Positions 1-12,560 of a stretch of DNA of 64,000 bases are shown piece by piece. The notes below the pieces were generated by a model. The model saw only the letters and a program-made list of their open reading frames with translations. It was not told the DNA's origin and searched no databases. The stretch spans positions 992,001 through 1,056,000 of the forward strand of contig JBAJFG010000041.1 of assembly GCA_037903475.1 (NCBI GenBank), written 5' to 3'. The position numbers were made by a program, and so were the translations under genes. The first letter of the stretch is position 1, and every line of letters begins with the position of its first letter. The DNA is from Ancylostoma caninum. Lineage: Eukaryota > Nematoda > Chromadorea > Rhabditida > Ancylostomatidae.

Positions 1-2470
1 AAGTTTGTTCCAATTTCAACAACTATTGCGTATTAATGTATTTCCTGAGAAGTACTCTCCTCTCAGAAAAAGACTGGATAAGTTTATTTGATTCCTTCTG
101 CTTCGATTGTTTGTGACTGGCAATTACATGTACATGTACATGTTCGATAAATAGATAAACAAACAAATAAATAAATATTATTGGAGATGCTTAGGTTGAC
201 ATCGCAAATACATATTGGGATCGAACGTTCCTACATCAAATGTTTTCTTTTTGCAAAAGTCAGAGTAGTTTACAGCATACAATAGTGAGGCAATGCTTTT
301 TGCTAAAGGAATTGTATACCCTATTCAAATGGGTAACTATAACAATAGGAAAACCAGTTTTGAGGACAATCGTGGGCCCACAGAACTACTCGAGGTTTTT
401 TCTGAAATGCAACAATACTAGTAGTTATTACACCCTTGTCTATGCACCTCAAGAAGAGTTCAAGGACCTTCTTCTGAATTCTGTTCAATGCTATGGCCTT
501 TGCCTCCATCTAGCATAACAGCGCCATGTGAAAGCGTAGTTCCAGCCTCATATCCTATATTCTACATACCGATGTGTGCAATAGATTTTTACCCTTCAAG
601 GAATGGAAATTTCTTCCCTAAGACCATGCTTCAAATAAAACTGATCTTTTGCAAAAGTACTGGGTTTTTTTTTTCACAGGTACTGCTGACGGGTAATGAG
701 CCCATGCTCCAGGAAATAAAAACGAATAATATGGTTAAGCCCGCAAATTCGGAAGGAAAACTAAGCATTCAGCCCAACATTCATTGATGTACCGATAGAG
801 GTAAAGATTTGCAAATCAACTCGAAGCAGTGAACTCTGGCATTTGGAAAGTAGATTCAGCTTTGTTACGGACACCACGAAGCTCTCGAAATCTCAACAAA
901 TTTCCGGATAACCTGTATTATTTTGATCACCGCTTCTTCGGTTCTTATTTCAGGCACTGTCTGTTATCTAAAAAGTAACGGCTACAACATTACACTATAC
1001 AAAAAAGAAATGTTTATTGTTTACGCTCCTTTATTACACCGGCATAATGAATATCTAGCCTTTCATGCGAAGAGTTCGGCTGATTTCTTTACATCTCCAT
1101 CGAACAGCTTCGTCCAATACCCAACGAGGTCTTTACCACAGCAGTTCCATCCTTCCCGCTCCTGATATTCTTGTGACGTTGATATAGTGTGTTTCACCGG
1201 GGGACATAAATGTGCAGATATCATAGAACGAGAGAATACAGGAAATAGTGTCGAATTCGAAGAGGCAGGTGAGAAATGCAGATCATAGGCAAAAATACTC
1301 AACTATCGCCGCTTTTGAAACGGACTATATTGGCGATGTGAAGAGAACCAGTCGATTGCTTTGGCATACGCTCCACGCTTGCCAGATTCGTTTTGGACCG
1401 GGTCCTTGCACCTGGTTGTAGTAGGATGTGGTGGAGGCAGTGGCTGAAGAGGACCGACCGCCCTCGATCACCAACAGTGCAGAACTGGGTTAACTTGTAC
1501 AAAACAGAGTTAATCATCTCTAGGGTAATTTATACCAGCTGCATGCGTCAGTCGCACATCAGTCGCGCGCATCCATTTACAAGGGATTTTCCATGAAGAC
1601 CGGCCAATACGGCATGTAGATTGTCAATGAAAGAACGCGCCACCGCTGCGAGGTCGTAAACGCGTGCGTCTGAGCTGCGACTGAGATGCGATTGGACGCA
1701 TATAGACGCACGCGCGTCAATCGCACGCATCCAATATAAATTGCCTTTCTAATTAAATCCCAAAAGCATAGCTCTGCTGTATTGCCGTCTACGGACACTT
1801 TTCACCACAATCGCAGCGCCAGTCCAATTTCCCTTTTAAATTTTGAAAAATGAAGGGAAACATGGCTAGAAAGTTGCCCTCATTCACCCCAACGCCCCAG
1901 TGATCACCTTAGGTGGAAGATCAGCTGTTCTTCTTGTGAAAAGCTCGAGAACAGCTGTTTCCTAGACCCTGTCCTAATGGGGTTTGACTCATGCTGGTAT
2001 TAATGTGAAGGCATGCATATGGTCACGGACAGAGCTTTTCAAGGATATATGTGAAATTCAGCTTAGGTTTCAATTCTGAAATTACTGCATGCAACAACGA
2101 AACACGTGTGAGGCCATCTACGTAACTATTAATCCTAATCCCTACTTGTTTTGACATACATACTTCTTCCATGAACGAAAGTTATTAGCACGACTTCCAA
2201 TGACATTATCTTGTCACAATTTTTTGTTATTGATTGGATTACGCCGACATCACCATTTTCGATAAGACAAGGGTTGATAACGGCAACATGTTTGACGTAT
2301 AATCCTCAACAGGCTGGGATTCTTTATCAGCGAACTGGCAAGATGCCGGCAACGTCGACGGTGAAGACATAGAGAAAGAAGAATTGAGAACGGAATGAAT
2401 GTTGAAAATGAGGCTCTTGCGTGAAATTCAAAAATTACCCCTCTCCCGTCTCCTCGTGGAGGTATCTTAC
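1..2470. other. Non-coding stretch with simple repeats
   Basis: I see no supportable gene. Short open frames here are small, lack family signatures and overlap on both strands. Local low-complexity sequence is present: a TACATG repeat near 125-142, followed by a run of ATAAATA/AACAAATA units to about 180. Around 1545-1740 the sequence is rich in CGCACGC/GACGCA words that repeat on both strands (GTCGCACATCAGTCGCGCGC, later GACGCACGCGCGTCAATCGC), which suggests a small degenerate interspersed repeat. Confidence 0.5.
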
Positions 2471-2479
2471 ACAAAACAA

Positions 2480-2850
2480 CTCCCCCCCCTTTCACGTCGT
2501 CTACTACGTGAACCCGCCATAGCTCACAGAAGACGAACAACCAGTTGTCATATCACTGATCACTGAGACCATTTTTTTAGATTCGTGCTTACCAATCGCT
2601 TTTCTATGGTCACTTCTCAACTACGGTAGATTGGGCGACCACAGCGTCACTAGCAGTGCATGGAGCAAATGGTTGATTCACGGGGAATGTGGGGGAGTCA
2701 CGTACAACCCAAAGATGTACGTGACTTTTGCGAGATTGTGCATGTGTGTACGTGAGTTTTGCGAGATTTTTCGCCATATTGCAGTCATATCCGCCCACAC
2801 AGAAGCAATTTACACAACTAGTACATTGGAGTGAGTCCAAATATGTCCTT
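2480..2850. repeat. Dispersed repeat family R1, copy A
   Basis: One of three related copies (others at about 5280-5715 and 12165-12560). Shared landmarks in order are a TCTATGG...CAACTACGGTAGA-like segment, a GGTGTCGTACGTGA-type core with GTACGTGACTTTTGCGAG at about 2718, a second near-copy of that core about 30 bases later (GTACGTGAGTTTTGCGAG), then TTTTTCGCCATATTGCAG. The doubled core makes a small internal direct repeat. No coding content is evident, and neither terminal inverted repeats nor a target duplication was found, so the class is unknown. Confidence 0.6.
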
Positions 2851-5279
2851 CGTTTGTTCTAATCACCTATGGCTTTTATTCTTGGTTTAGCGCGCTCTTG
2901 GGTACAGTCTATTTTGGAAATGGTAAATCTTTCACTTACTTGGTACTAAACAAGTAATTCGCCCTTAGGATATTACGAGGCTTCCATGCTTCTTCATTTT
3001 AAACACGTGTGAATCTATAGAAAAATAAGGAGGAATGGAACTCCAAACCTTAGATTTGGCCTGTCTCTTTCTGATGTTTAGAAAAAGAGTCACACTAGCA
3101 TTACACGCTTACTTATTTGGGTACCAATATATCGTATGGTCTCTTCTTCTGAGTAAACGGAAAATTTTCAGCTCAGGGTCCGGTTTTACCGTCCATTCTT
3201 CTTGGTGTCGGAAAAGTATGTACATCGCACTTTTTTTTTGCTATGGGAGCCTCCAAAATCTCAAATAATATCGCAAAGTAGTGCATAAACTACGTGTTTT
3301 TGCGCAAATGCTTTGAACTCCGTAAAACCTATGAGTCTACAAATTTTCTGATAAAGGAAGTGAAATTCACATCCTTGATTACCCAAAAATTACCTTGGCT
3401 TCGACTGCGGGTTAACTGCGGCTGGATGACACCTTCAGATCAAAATAAATCTCAGTCCATACCTAGGCAAAACCAGCAGCGAAGGAGAGAATTATAGCAG
3501 ATGAATCCTGATCGGATCAGTTTGCCTGCATCTAATTGTGAAATAGATGGAAAGAGCTCTACTCCACTAGACCACAATTCATTACGTTAACAAGGAGACT
3601 GCTTATCTTTTCATATCATTCACACATAAGTAGTCGTCAAACATTATTATTCCGATTATTTGCCCTTTAGGGACGAGTGAATTTTAAGGCATTCTAAGAC
3701 GGGCCTAAAATTCTCCACATTTCTTCTCTCCCTATCCTTTTCCCCACTACCCTTTGTTACATTTTCTTTGTGTTTCTGGGAACAGGAAGCAAATGGGGTA
3801 TCAGTATCAGAATATAAGCCTCTTCGCGTATTTTCGTGGCTATGCATAGTTTCAAAAACCCACAAAGGCCGATAAGTCAACAGCGTCAAAAACAAAATGT
3901 GACATCTTATGATTGTAACTTCTTTGCAAAAGTCCCGATTAGGAGTTCGGACCGATGCGAGGACGAGTCGCCCACCATAATTCTGTCAACAGAGAATGTG
4001 AGATAAAAATTGAAAGGCAAAGAATGTTCACATCTTAAGATAGTTCTTCAAAGTATAATGTTTGTTGGAAAGCGTATAGAGAATAAGATGAGGGCAATGA
4101 CTTGTTGTCATGTGATGGAGAATGAAAGGAAGAATAAGTTATTTGCATGGATCTTGCAAGGAACTAAGGAATATGAATCCAGTTTTCCAGCGTTTGAGTT
4201 AGGTACCAAGTGAAAAATTTTGCGTAATCAAGAAACTACGTAGAAAGACCGATCTTATCATGAAGTGGTCTCAGAGCAACTACACTGTAGTGGTAACGAG
4301 GTCAAAGTCCCCTCCCCAGCCGTTAGGAAAGTCAGGCAGCAATCGCCACATTTGGAGTAATGAGGCATCCGCTAGGTAGGCATTTTGCATCGTTTCTGAG
4401 GGTTAGGGACTAGTTCGAATGATCTCAGCTCATTAGCCACATTTTTTTTTGATCGAAGCAATAATCAAATGCAAGGAATTCAGTTTCTTGCTTTTCAATT
4501 TTATGAAGCACAGATCTTGGTGGAACGCGGTCCTGCTTTAGTTGCGAGTAAAGGCAAGGAAACTTTTGAAGGACCGAAAATATGAAATTTTACGCCTGAA
4601 GCTGCTGGACACTGCCGGGCTTGGCTAAGTACCGAAGAGTACACAAGCGGCCAAAAATTAACCATCCTTCGAAATAAATTGTATTCCTAAGTAAGTTGCC
4701 ATGATTATGATACTTCCATACTAGATAGTTTTGAGCATGAGCTAGAAAGGAAATACGAACAATATTTTGAAATGTCAATTGTTTTTTTTTACAAGTACTG
4801 TATGTTGTAGAAGCACGTGTGCATCTTGCTACTTTCTTTCTATGGAAATTTCCTCAGCAGGAATCGTTAGTAAGCAACAGCTTAAAACTGCGTAGGGGTC
4901 CTTGTGGAGACCATTTCGGGATCAGTGAATCAGATCCAGTTCACAGTACTTTTACACTGTAAAACAGTTTATTAAATCTTCCTTATCCACTTAAAAACAT
5001 GGTTGGCGCAATGACGATACCTCTATTGAGCAGTATACACAGCTCACCTCGGCTACGTTATTTTCCCAATCACATATTTCACAACTGGTTCAGACACTGG
5101 TACATACTAGTGACCAATTCACTCCTCTTTATTCTTCTGAACAACTTATTGAAGAACCACACTTGTGGGATGTGTTATTGCAAGAAGAAACGTTGTTTAT
5201 CACTCATTTGTGATTGGTCCACACAAAGAAGGGACAAATCACAGGTATACGGCCCTTTCTGTTTTGCCCAATCATTATC
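2851..5279. other. Non-coding stretch, no gene recognised
   Basis: Open frames of 60-118 codons occur but none shows a family motif or a coherent exon chain. Near 3555-3580 the complement contains a tRNA A-box-like string (GTGGTCTAGTGGAGTAGAGC), resembling a tRNA-derived SINE remnant; a related string is seen at about 35420-35450. Nothing else is supportable. Confidence 0.4.
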
Positions 5280-5715
5280 AACACCCCCAAGAGGTGCCGT
5301 TTTTTTGTCACCGACCTCGTTGTCAACAAGTTCTTTCCTGCGTCATGGAACGTGAACGATCAATTGTCAAATCACCTGATTATGGAAAACACTTTCATGG
5401 ATTAGTCCTTGAGCTGGAAACACCGTCCTATGGTTATCCCCACCTGGAATTACTATATTATTGTTACTTGTCAACTACGGTATACTGGACATCTGTCGCG
5501 CCACCACCACCGCTCGAAGGAACCGGTCGACTGATAACGAATGTGCCGAAAATCACGTACAACACCGCCGACGTACGTGACTTTTGCGAGATTCGCCACG
5601 TGTGTACGTGACTTTTGTGAGTTTTTTCGCCATATCGCTGCCGAACCCGCCCCTAATTGCAATTTATATCACCAGTACAAAAGGGTGCGCCGCGGTTCGC
5701 ACTCCAGTCGTCGTG
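5280..5715. repeat. Dispersed repeat family R1, copy B
   Basis: Second copy of the family at 2480-2850 and 12165-12560. It shares the CTATGGTTATC...GTCAACTACGGTA segment, the GTCGACTGATAACGAATGTG segment that is also recognisable in copy C (GTCGACTGAAGGCGAATGTG), and the doubled GTACGTGACTTTTG core at about 5574 and 5606. This copy extends a little further downstream, through a CACCAGTACAAAAGGGTGCG segment also seen in copy C (CAGCCAGTACAAGAGAGTGT). The overlapping open frames here are by-products of the repeat. Confidence 0.6.
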
Positions 5716-6779
5716 TTCACTGGCCTTCAGTGTCTTCTGTTTTCGATTTGCGCACTCCTATGCAGTATCATAAGTTCTGGCATACCATGTATAATAATGC
5801 AAAAGCAAGCAACTCAAATAATCTATGGAATCAGGAATATTCTGCCTTCTAGTTTTTTAAGGGGGTCAACTTAAGTGCTTGCACTTTTTTCAGTGGCGTT
5901 TTTTGCAACCCGATACCAGTCTTCAGTGAGATGGTGTATATCATACGGGAGCGCTGTCTTTCTTCTACAGTTCTATCATCATGGGATTTCTCAGAAATAT
6001 TGATCTACTCGATTTTTAAGCCGAAGAAGATGCCTAGTTAAGAAGAAACATCATTCTCTCTCTCGCTCCCTTCTCTCAGTCGCTTAGAGCATAAAACCCA
6101 GTAGAATGTTAATGCATAGGAACATTAGCAATCGTGCTCTTGCTTAGCCAGTTTAACGATGTTGGCAAAGTGGCGCCCGACGTTTTCATGGTGTAGGGTG
6201 GCTGTACCCTTGCGACTACACTCAATTAGCTGAAGTGCTTCGTAGGGATCGCAGAAAGACGACTTCCACTTTCTCCGAGTCTTTTATTTTCCTGTTGCTC
6301 AGCTATTTCTTCACAGAAATTTCTTCGTATTATATCACTTAATTAGTTTTTACTTTTGAACTGCTTGAAAGGCAGGACAAGTGAAAATTCAGAAATTTCA
6401 GACCACGAGTTAAAGTGCGAGTAGGAGCGCTCACTGTCAACGAAAACAAAGGTCGCAAGAACACAAAGAACTACGACTTACATGCGAACAAAACTCGTAT
6501 CGCAGTTACGAATTCAGCTGCATTGCACGTGTTCAGCGACGATGCGCCAGCTATCAAAAGCGCCGTCACATGCACAAGCGCATGCGACATACGCGTGGCG
6601 GGACTCACTAGTGTTCATTGGAGCATGATAAGACTCACGTAGAACAGCACTCTGATTTCATGAATTTCTTGTGTGGTTTGCCCCATTTCAACTCTAAATG
6701 TGAGTCTAGATCCCTCAAAACCTCAAAATTGCACAAAATCTCAAAATTGGAGACTTGAGCGCGTGCTGCCTTTAAGAAT
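5716..6779. other. Intergenic, upstream of the acyltransferase gene
   Basis: No gene recognised. Sequence from about 6780 onward has a diverged second copy at about 20600, so the duplication that includes the acyltransferase gene starts near the right edge of this stretch. Confidence 0.4.
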
Positions 6780-7374
6780 AGAAGCAAAATGACATAATTG
6801 TGCCTCGCACTTGTTACTTTGGTCACGTAGCCGAGATAATGGCGACATAATTGCTGTGAAGACGTGCCGTTTGCGTGTTACTCATCTGTATTTCACGAAT
6901 TGTGGTCTTACAGCAGAACTGGTATGTAGTGTCCTGTGCTGCGTTAGGATGCATCATCATAAGATGACTAATCTCATACCATCTCATACCAGTAGGTACC
7001 CACGACTAGCAGCTAGGTGTAGAGAACGTCATTTATGAATAAATTTGTTGTTTGTAGCTTCGCAAGTTACTGACGTGGGAGGCGGGTTAGCATTTACCTT
7101 AGTTGTTTACTCCCGCTCCGTTCATACTCATATCTACTCGTACCCAATGCTATTGGCAACTAACTATAAAGTTCACCTAAAAAAATCTGAAAACGTCCAC
7201 CAGAACTTTTGCTTCCTGTTACGTCGTAATTCATCATTCTGGTAGAAAAGTCATGCAACGACTCCGATGTTTTTCGTGCCGCGTTTTTGTTCATTCCAAT
7301 AGTGACTCTCAATTGATGACATCTTGCAGGGTAAGTGCTTGACGCCGGCAATTACACAAGTACAGTATTCACAG

Positions 7375-10127
7375 TATTCATGGAAGCCGTCCACCTTTAC
7401 CGCGAAATACGCGTCCCCACCTACGAAAACGGATCTCATTGTGTGTGGAGTGCGGTTGAAGAAATGATGCCCAAAGACTACACGTTGGCTATGGTGCCTA
7501 TTGTGCTGTGGATTGTCATGGTTAGTTCACCATTCTCTCCTTTGCATGTGCCCAAATTTTTACCTATATGGACACGGTGGCAACTTCCGCTTCCGGGTGT
7601 TTTTTGTGAAAATTGCTGTAACGGTCGCCACAATGATAAGGCCATTGATAAGGCGAAAGGGGAGATCTCTTGAAGAAGTTGATGATAACAGATGAGAATC
7701 GATATGACGTGTCGAATAATTATCATCATTTCCACTACTCTAATCACTTCTCATTATGGGCCTATCCTCAAAAAATACTGGGATGAGTACCGACCCTGAT
7801 TTTCTGATTTTCTGGAACCGTGCATTCGACGAGCTTCGTTTACCTGTTTAGCGAACGAGTTTTCTATTTAACTAGGCAAGCAATTCTCGCGAATTGCGCG
7901 AACTGTATTGTCATAAATAAGTTGCCGGCAAATGTACAGCCAACAGAAAGGCCTATCAACCACGCAAAGACCTCGGTAAAATCGAAAATCGTGGCCTGAT
8001 ACTTATCTTCGAGGTGTTGTGGCTTACTCACTGCTTCGCGATGGCTAGACTCCAACTATAATAATAATAATCATATGAACATGATATCCGAAATGATGGA
8101 TAGGCAAACACATCTCGCCTTTTGCTTTGGAAAACAACAAAAATCTGTCTAACCAGCATCCCTTCCCTTTGTACCGGCTTTCACCTTAATTCACTGATGG
8201 CTGGATGCGTCTAGGACCTGCACTAGAACCACAAGGGTAGAGATGATCGGAAGCTGTATACTTATAACTTACTGGTTTGACCTCAGTGAGTTGACGTTAC
8301 TGAAAAAGACAAAGTATCCATATTGTCCTTTGGAAAATTTCACCAAGTATTTTTCAGGTCGTCTACGGCACAGTAAACCCACGCTCCATGCTCTCTTCGC
8401 TGAGTCTTCGCCGTTCTTTCAAAGAGTTGACGCTGGAAAGGCATTCGTATTTGGACATACTGGATGTTTTCCGAGTAATCGCCATCATCTGGGTTATGGT
8501 TAACCACACCGGCAGCGAAGGTCGCGTTGATATATTGGATCGTCTACCCTCAGCGGAAAACTTCAAGGTACGAGTTTTAGAAGCTTTACTTCTGTACGGG
8601 CCCCTGGGACACCTGCAGGACCTCATGGCTTGGAGAAAAACCCTGTAGTTCAAGATGGATTAGAACAATCCGCTTCTGTTGCCATCCCCTTATATGCCCG
8701 CCGACGACAAGGATACGTCACTGTTGTTCTACAGAATATTTCTTTCCAGAACTCCGTCCACAACAATCCTATCTTCGGAGCATTACTCGGGAATTCAGCG
8801 CTGGGCGTTGAGATATTCCTGGTATTGTCCGGACTTCTCGGCGCAAGATCATGGCTACGCAAGGCCGACCAACCGTTCTTCAAACACTACCGCGAGTTCA
8901 TCATCAGAAGAGCATTGCGCCTCGCGCCATCGATTATTTTCTTCATCTATATAGTCGCTGGTCCAATTACCAGGCACTTCTTGCCAAGGCTAGTTCGAGA
9001 CCTATTGAAATGTTTGATTTAGTGGTAAAGCAAGTGAGTATCCACGACTAATTTCAGATTCCACTCATCTATGATCTCAGCGTGCGGTGTCTCGGGTATA
9101 GCATCACATCTCACGTTCCTCGGCAACTGGCAATCCACACCCACCTGCATGGGTTACCTGTGGTACCTGGGATTGGATATGCAGCTTTACATGGTCGCCC
9201 CCTTTGTGCTTCATTTGCTCTACAAAAATTTCAATGTGGGAAAAATCGTCTGCGCCTTGATGATTGTGGCTTCGATCTTTCTAAGAGGCGCATACTGCAC
9301 CGCTTACGGTGTCTGCCACAAAAGCGACGTCGACATCCCGGTGAGTGGATGGGGCAGAGAAGCTGTTTAAACAGTTGAGCAACAGCCAAGCACATCCATC
9401 TTCCATTTCAGTTCATCGCGTACCCCGGCCAGGACCCGAAAACTCTAGCCGGTATCTATGCCGGCCTCTGGGAAATGTACGCTCGTCCGTACACCAAATG
9501 TGGTCCATTCCTGCTGGGAATACTACTCGGTACAGCTACAATTGGCATGAAACCTCGACTGGATCGTGCCACTTCGCGACTCATCGCCAGTGCGTTCTTC
9601 GCGCTATGCGTCTGCGTCATTTATGCCATACTGCCCCAGTACTGGTATGGCGATTACTTGACGCTCTACAATCTGTACTACACAGCCGCATTCCGTACCG
9701 TGTTCGCCCTCGGTATTTGTGGAATGATCCTGGCGTTTATTTCACGATCGGAAAGGTGAGCATATATGATATTTTATATTAAGATTTCTTTTTAATTTCA
9801 ATTAACATTGTGGAAATGACATAACATTCGTCACCATGACCTTATGAATGCGTTTTCAGCAAGTCGTACTCACTTGTCTGGTCGGTACTGGCACGTCTCA
9901 CCTACAACGCATATCTTCTACACATGCCAATCATCTATCTCTTCAATTACTCGCAATACCTTCAACAAGCCGAAGGGGCAACTGAGCTGATGGTGGTAGT
10001 GCCGTTCGTTGCGGTCCTCAGCTTCAGCGCTGCATCGGTGTTCTACTTTTTCGTGGAGGCACCTCTAGGGCACGTGACTTCATCCTGGGTTGAGCGAATA
10101 GACCGAATATTCGCAAAAGGGAAATGA
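7375..10127 (+). CDS. Acyltransferase-3 (NRF-6/OAC-like) membrane protein, 5' end uncertain
   Basis: A multi-pass membrane acyltransferase of the acyltransferase-3 superfamily. In nematodes this family includes NRF-6, RHY-1 and the OAC proteins, which act in acyl or lipid transfer at membranes. Proposed exons: about 7375-7520, 8358-8567, 8750-8988, 9058-9340, 9412-9755 and 9860-10127 (stop); phases agree across all junctions. Family marks are FRVIAIIWVMVNHTG (conserved Arg and putative active-site His), GVEIFLVLSGLLGARSWL, IIRRALRLAP (RxxxRLxP) and LGNWQSTPTCMGYLWYLG, followed by several hydrophobic segments. Exons 2-6 give about 447 residues, close to the full catalytic domain. The first listed exon (SVWxAVEEMxPKDY type) is supported by conservation in the degenerate copy at 21.1 kb; its 5' boundary and any upstream signal-peptide or NRF-domain exons were not resolved. 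The intron at 8989-9057 uses a GC donor. Confidence 0.85.
8989..9057 (+). other. GC-AG intron in the acyltransferase gene
   Basis: The frame runs into a TAG at 9020 unless an intron is removed. No GT gives the required phase, but AAG|GCTAGT at 8988/8989 does, joining to the acceptor TTTCAG ending at 9057. The spliced codon is AGA. The 69-base length is normal for a short nematode intron. Confidence 0.6.
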
Positions 10128-11288
10128 AATGAGGTCGGAAAACCTCAAAATAATAGATGTAATTATGTACATAATATTTAATAGACTTCTAAGCCTAGAT
10201 ATGTCTGTGAATTGTGTTTGTGCTGCATTTCTCTTGTGTTCCTTTTCATTCCTCTCACTTATGCAATCGGTCTACATTCGCTTTAGCCTCACTTCTTAGC
10301 GCATGCAAAGCTTATTCTAGAAACTGGTCAGACGCCTCATGTAATTTATAATGTGATTGATGTTAATAATTTTAATAATAGTTTTAGTTTAATTATGTGG
10401 TTATTTGGTAATAATAATTGATGATTCAATGCCAATTGAAGTGAACAACTAGGACGTTCACATTTTCCGATGCTCGGAATGAATGAAAATAAATGTTTCG
10501 AATTGTCTCATTTTTAGAACACACGGAATAATGCATTCTCGGAACAGTCCATTTGTGAGTGTGACCGGATAAAAATGGAATTTGGAGGCGATAGAGAGGA
10601 AAAGGATGCTTCAAGGTCTAGAAAAGAAATACAGTATGAAAGAAAATTCCATGCACTCAAAGTGCTTCAGATGACTTCAGCATTTCTTTTCATGGAAAGC
10701 TGATAAAGAAGTTGGTAGTTAATGGTGGGTCAGCAGCAGTCGCTAATTGAGAATAGTCTCAACAAGCTTCCGCGTTAAGGGTCTTATGGGGTTCAGAAGA
10801 AATCCAAAAGAAACTAGGCTGACGTTGTTTCCTCTTCATCCTTGTATCGTCTTGTGGATGACGAGCCGGGGAAGTCTGCACGTTCTGGCCACGAGGCTCG
10901 GTAAGCGACAGCGGAGGAATCTGCGGAATTGGACAGAGTTGGAATCGCACATGAATAAGGAAAGGAATCACAATCGACATCTGATTTTCACTTGATTTTG
11001 GAGTGTATGTTGACAAGAAAGTGAAGTGTTCGAAAGGTAGGATGGGAGCTGAATCAGCCCTAACCTTACATTTGTTATAAAGCTGTGTTTCATCGTTCTC
11101 AATGATTGCCTTGAAATGCTTTCGTCTTGGCTTGCACCATCACTTAGACGGCCTGCTGCGTAGTGCGTTCGCTGCTTGCACGCAGTATACGAACCTGAAA
11201 CCAGAAAATCAGCTCTTTAGCGAGTCTCAGCGAATCTTTCTGACTTTCATTGTTATTGCGCAGAAATTGGAAAGGATTAAGAACGAAA
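10128..11288. other. 3' flank of the acyltransferase gene and intergenic sequence
   Basis: The first 200 or so bases after the stop codon are recognisably related to the flank of the degenerate copy (about 22900-23150), including an AATTATGTACATxATA segment. An AATAAA hexamer occurs at about 10489. No further gene was recognised; the facing open frames at 10747-11016 lack family features. Confidence 0.45.
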
Positions 11289-12074
11289 GTAAGGTCCTTA
11301 CGCGCAATCGGCGGAAAATTTTCGAACGCGCCCAGCATGCGGCGAGTGCGCAGCGCGGTCCTCTTGTGGCAGCGGTCCCCCGTCGTTCATCAGATAATTT
11401 GGCCAAGGCCCAGGTGAATGTTTTTCTTTCGTTTTTTTTTCTTCAATTGAGGTTTATCTGAAGGTATTAGGCCTGCGGCTAACCGATATCGACAGGACGG
11501 CCCCACATGCCTCATATTTTGCACGTTTTCCCCATGCATGCTCCAAATGCTAAATGCTTGTTTCTTCTTTGTTTGAAAGGCTGCTTGTCCCAGGCAGCCT
11601 CTTTCTTGTAGGAAAAAGGACCCGGAGCGTGGCGGCTGATGCCAGGGCATGCGCGGAGAAATCTGAACGAAACAAAAGGCCCCGTTATCAGCCACCACGT
11701 ACCCGGGTCCTTTTTTGTATAAAGAAGAGGCTGTCTGGGACAAGCAGACATCCACAGCGCCAAAAACAAGCGAAAAATGAATAAAAAGAATAAGAGTAAG
11801 CATTTGGGGGATGCATGGGGAAAACGTCCAAAATATGAGGCATGCAGGGCCGCCCGGTCGATATCGGTCAGCCACAGGCCTCATACCTTCAAGTAATCTT
11901 CAATTAAAGAGAAAAGTGAAAGAAAAACATCCACCTGGACCAAAAATCTGACGAACGGCGTTCTCGAACACTGAGCGAGGACGGGGGACCGCTGGCACAA
12001 GAGGGTCGCGCCGCGCACGCGCCGCATGCCAGCGCGCTCTAAAATTTTCCGCCGGTTGTGCGTAAAGACTTTAG
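11289..12074. mobile_element. Foldback (palindromic) element, about 790 bases
   Basis: Two inverted arms, 11289-11640 and 11687-12074, flank a 46-base loop. Matching landmarks include TTACGCGCAATCGGCGGAAA against the complement of TTTCCGCCGGTTGTGCGTAA, CCGATATCGACxGGxCGGCC, and CTTGTCCCAGGCAGCC against the complement of GGCTGTCTGGGACAAG. The arms differ by scattered substitutions and small gaps, so the element is not recent. No transposase is encoded. The 164-codon minus-strand frame inside it is a by-product of the arms. Flanking target duplications were not identified. Confidence 0.75.
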
Positions 12075-12164
12075 CAATGAGCGCTCGTAGGAGTCAAGCC
12101 CGCGAATTGCGCCTAAATCAATCACCGATTTTTGGGCAGCAAATGGATTCGAGTTGCTTGTGCT

Positions 12165-12560
12165 TCACTGAGAAGCGTTGTCCAGTTGTCAATGTCATTT
12201 TGTCACACTTGCGGCACGAAGGAGATGAAATAAGCTCACGTGATGCACTTTTCTGTGAGTATTTTCTCATGGAAGCATTGTTCTATGGTTGTTTGTCAAG
12301 TGTGGTAGACTGGACAATCTACGTTACACCAACAACGCACGGAGTAGCTGGTCGACTGAAGGCGAATGTGGAGAAAATCATGTACGACACCGCCCATGTA
12401 CGTGATTTGTGCAAGATCGCGTGCGTGTGTACGTGACTTTTGTGAGAATTTTCGACACTGTGCACCTGCAGTGCCTCGCTGATGCAACTTGCAAAACCAC
12501 TACATAAGACCAGCCAGTACAAGAGAGTGTACCGAGACCTGAACTTCATTTGCTTTGTTC
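12165..12560. repeat. Dispersed repeat family R1, copy C
   Basis: Third copy of the family at 2480-2850 and 5280-5715. It carries TTGTTCTATGGTTGTTTGTC, GTCGACTGAAGGCGAATGTG, the first core as GTACGTGATTTGTGCAAG at about 12400 and the second as GTACGTGACTTTTGTGAG at about 12430, then the downstream CAGCCAGTACAAGAGAGTGT. It begins close to the right end of the foldback element at 11289-12074. Confidence 0.6.

Noticed and set aside
11390..11884. 164-codon minus-strand frame
   Set aside because: It runs across both arms of the foldback element and changes character at the loop; no domain.
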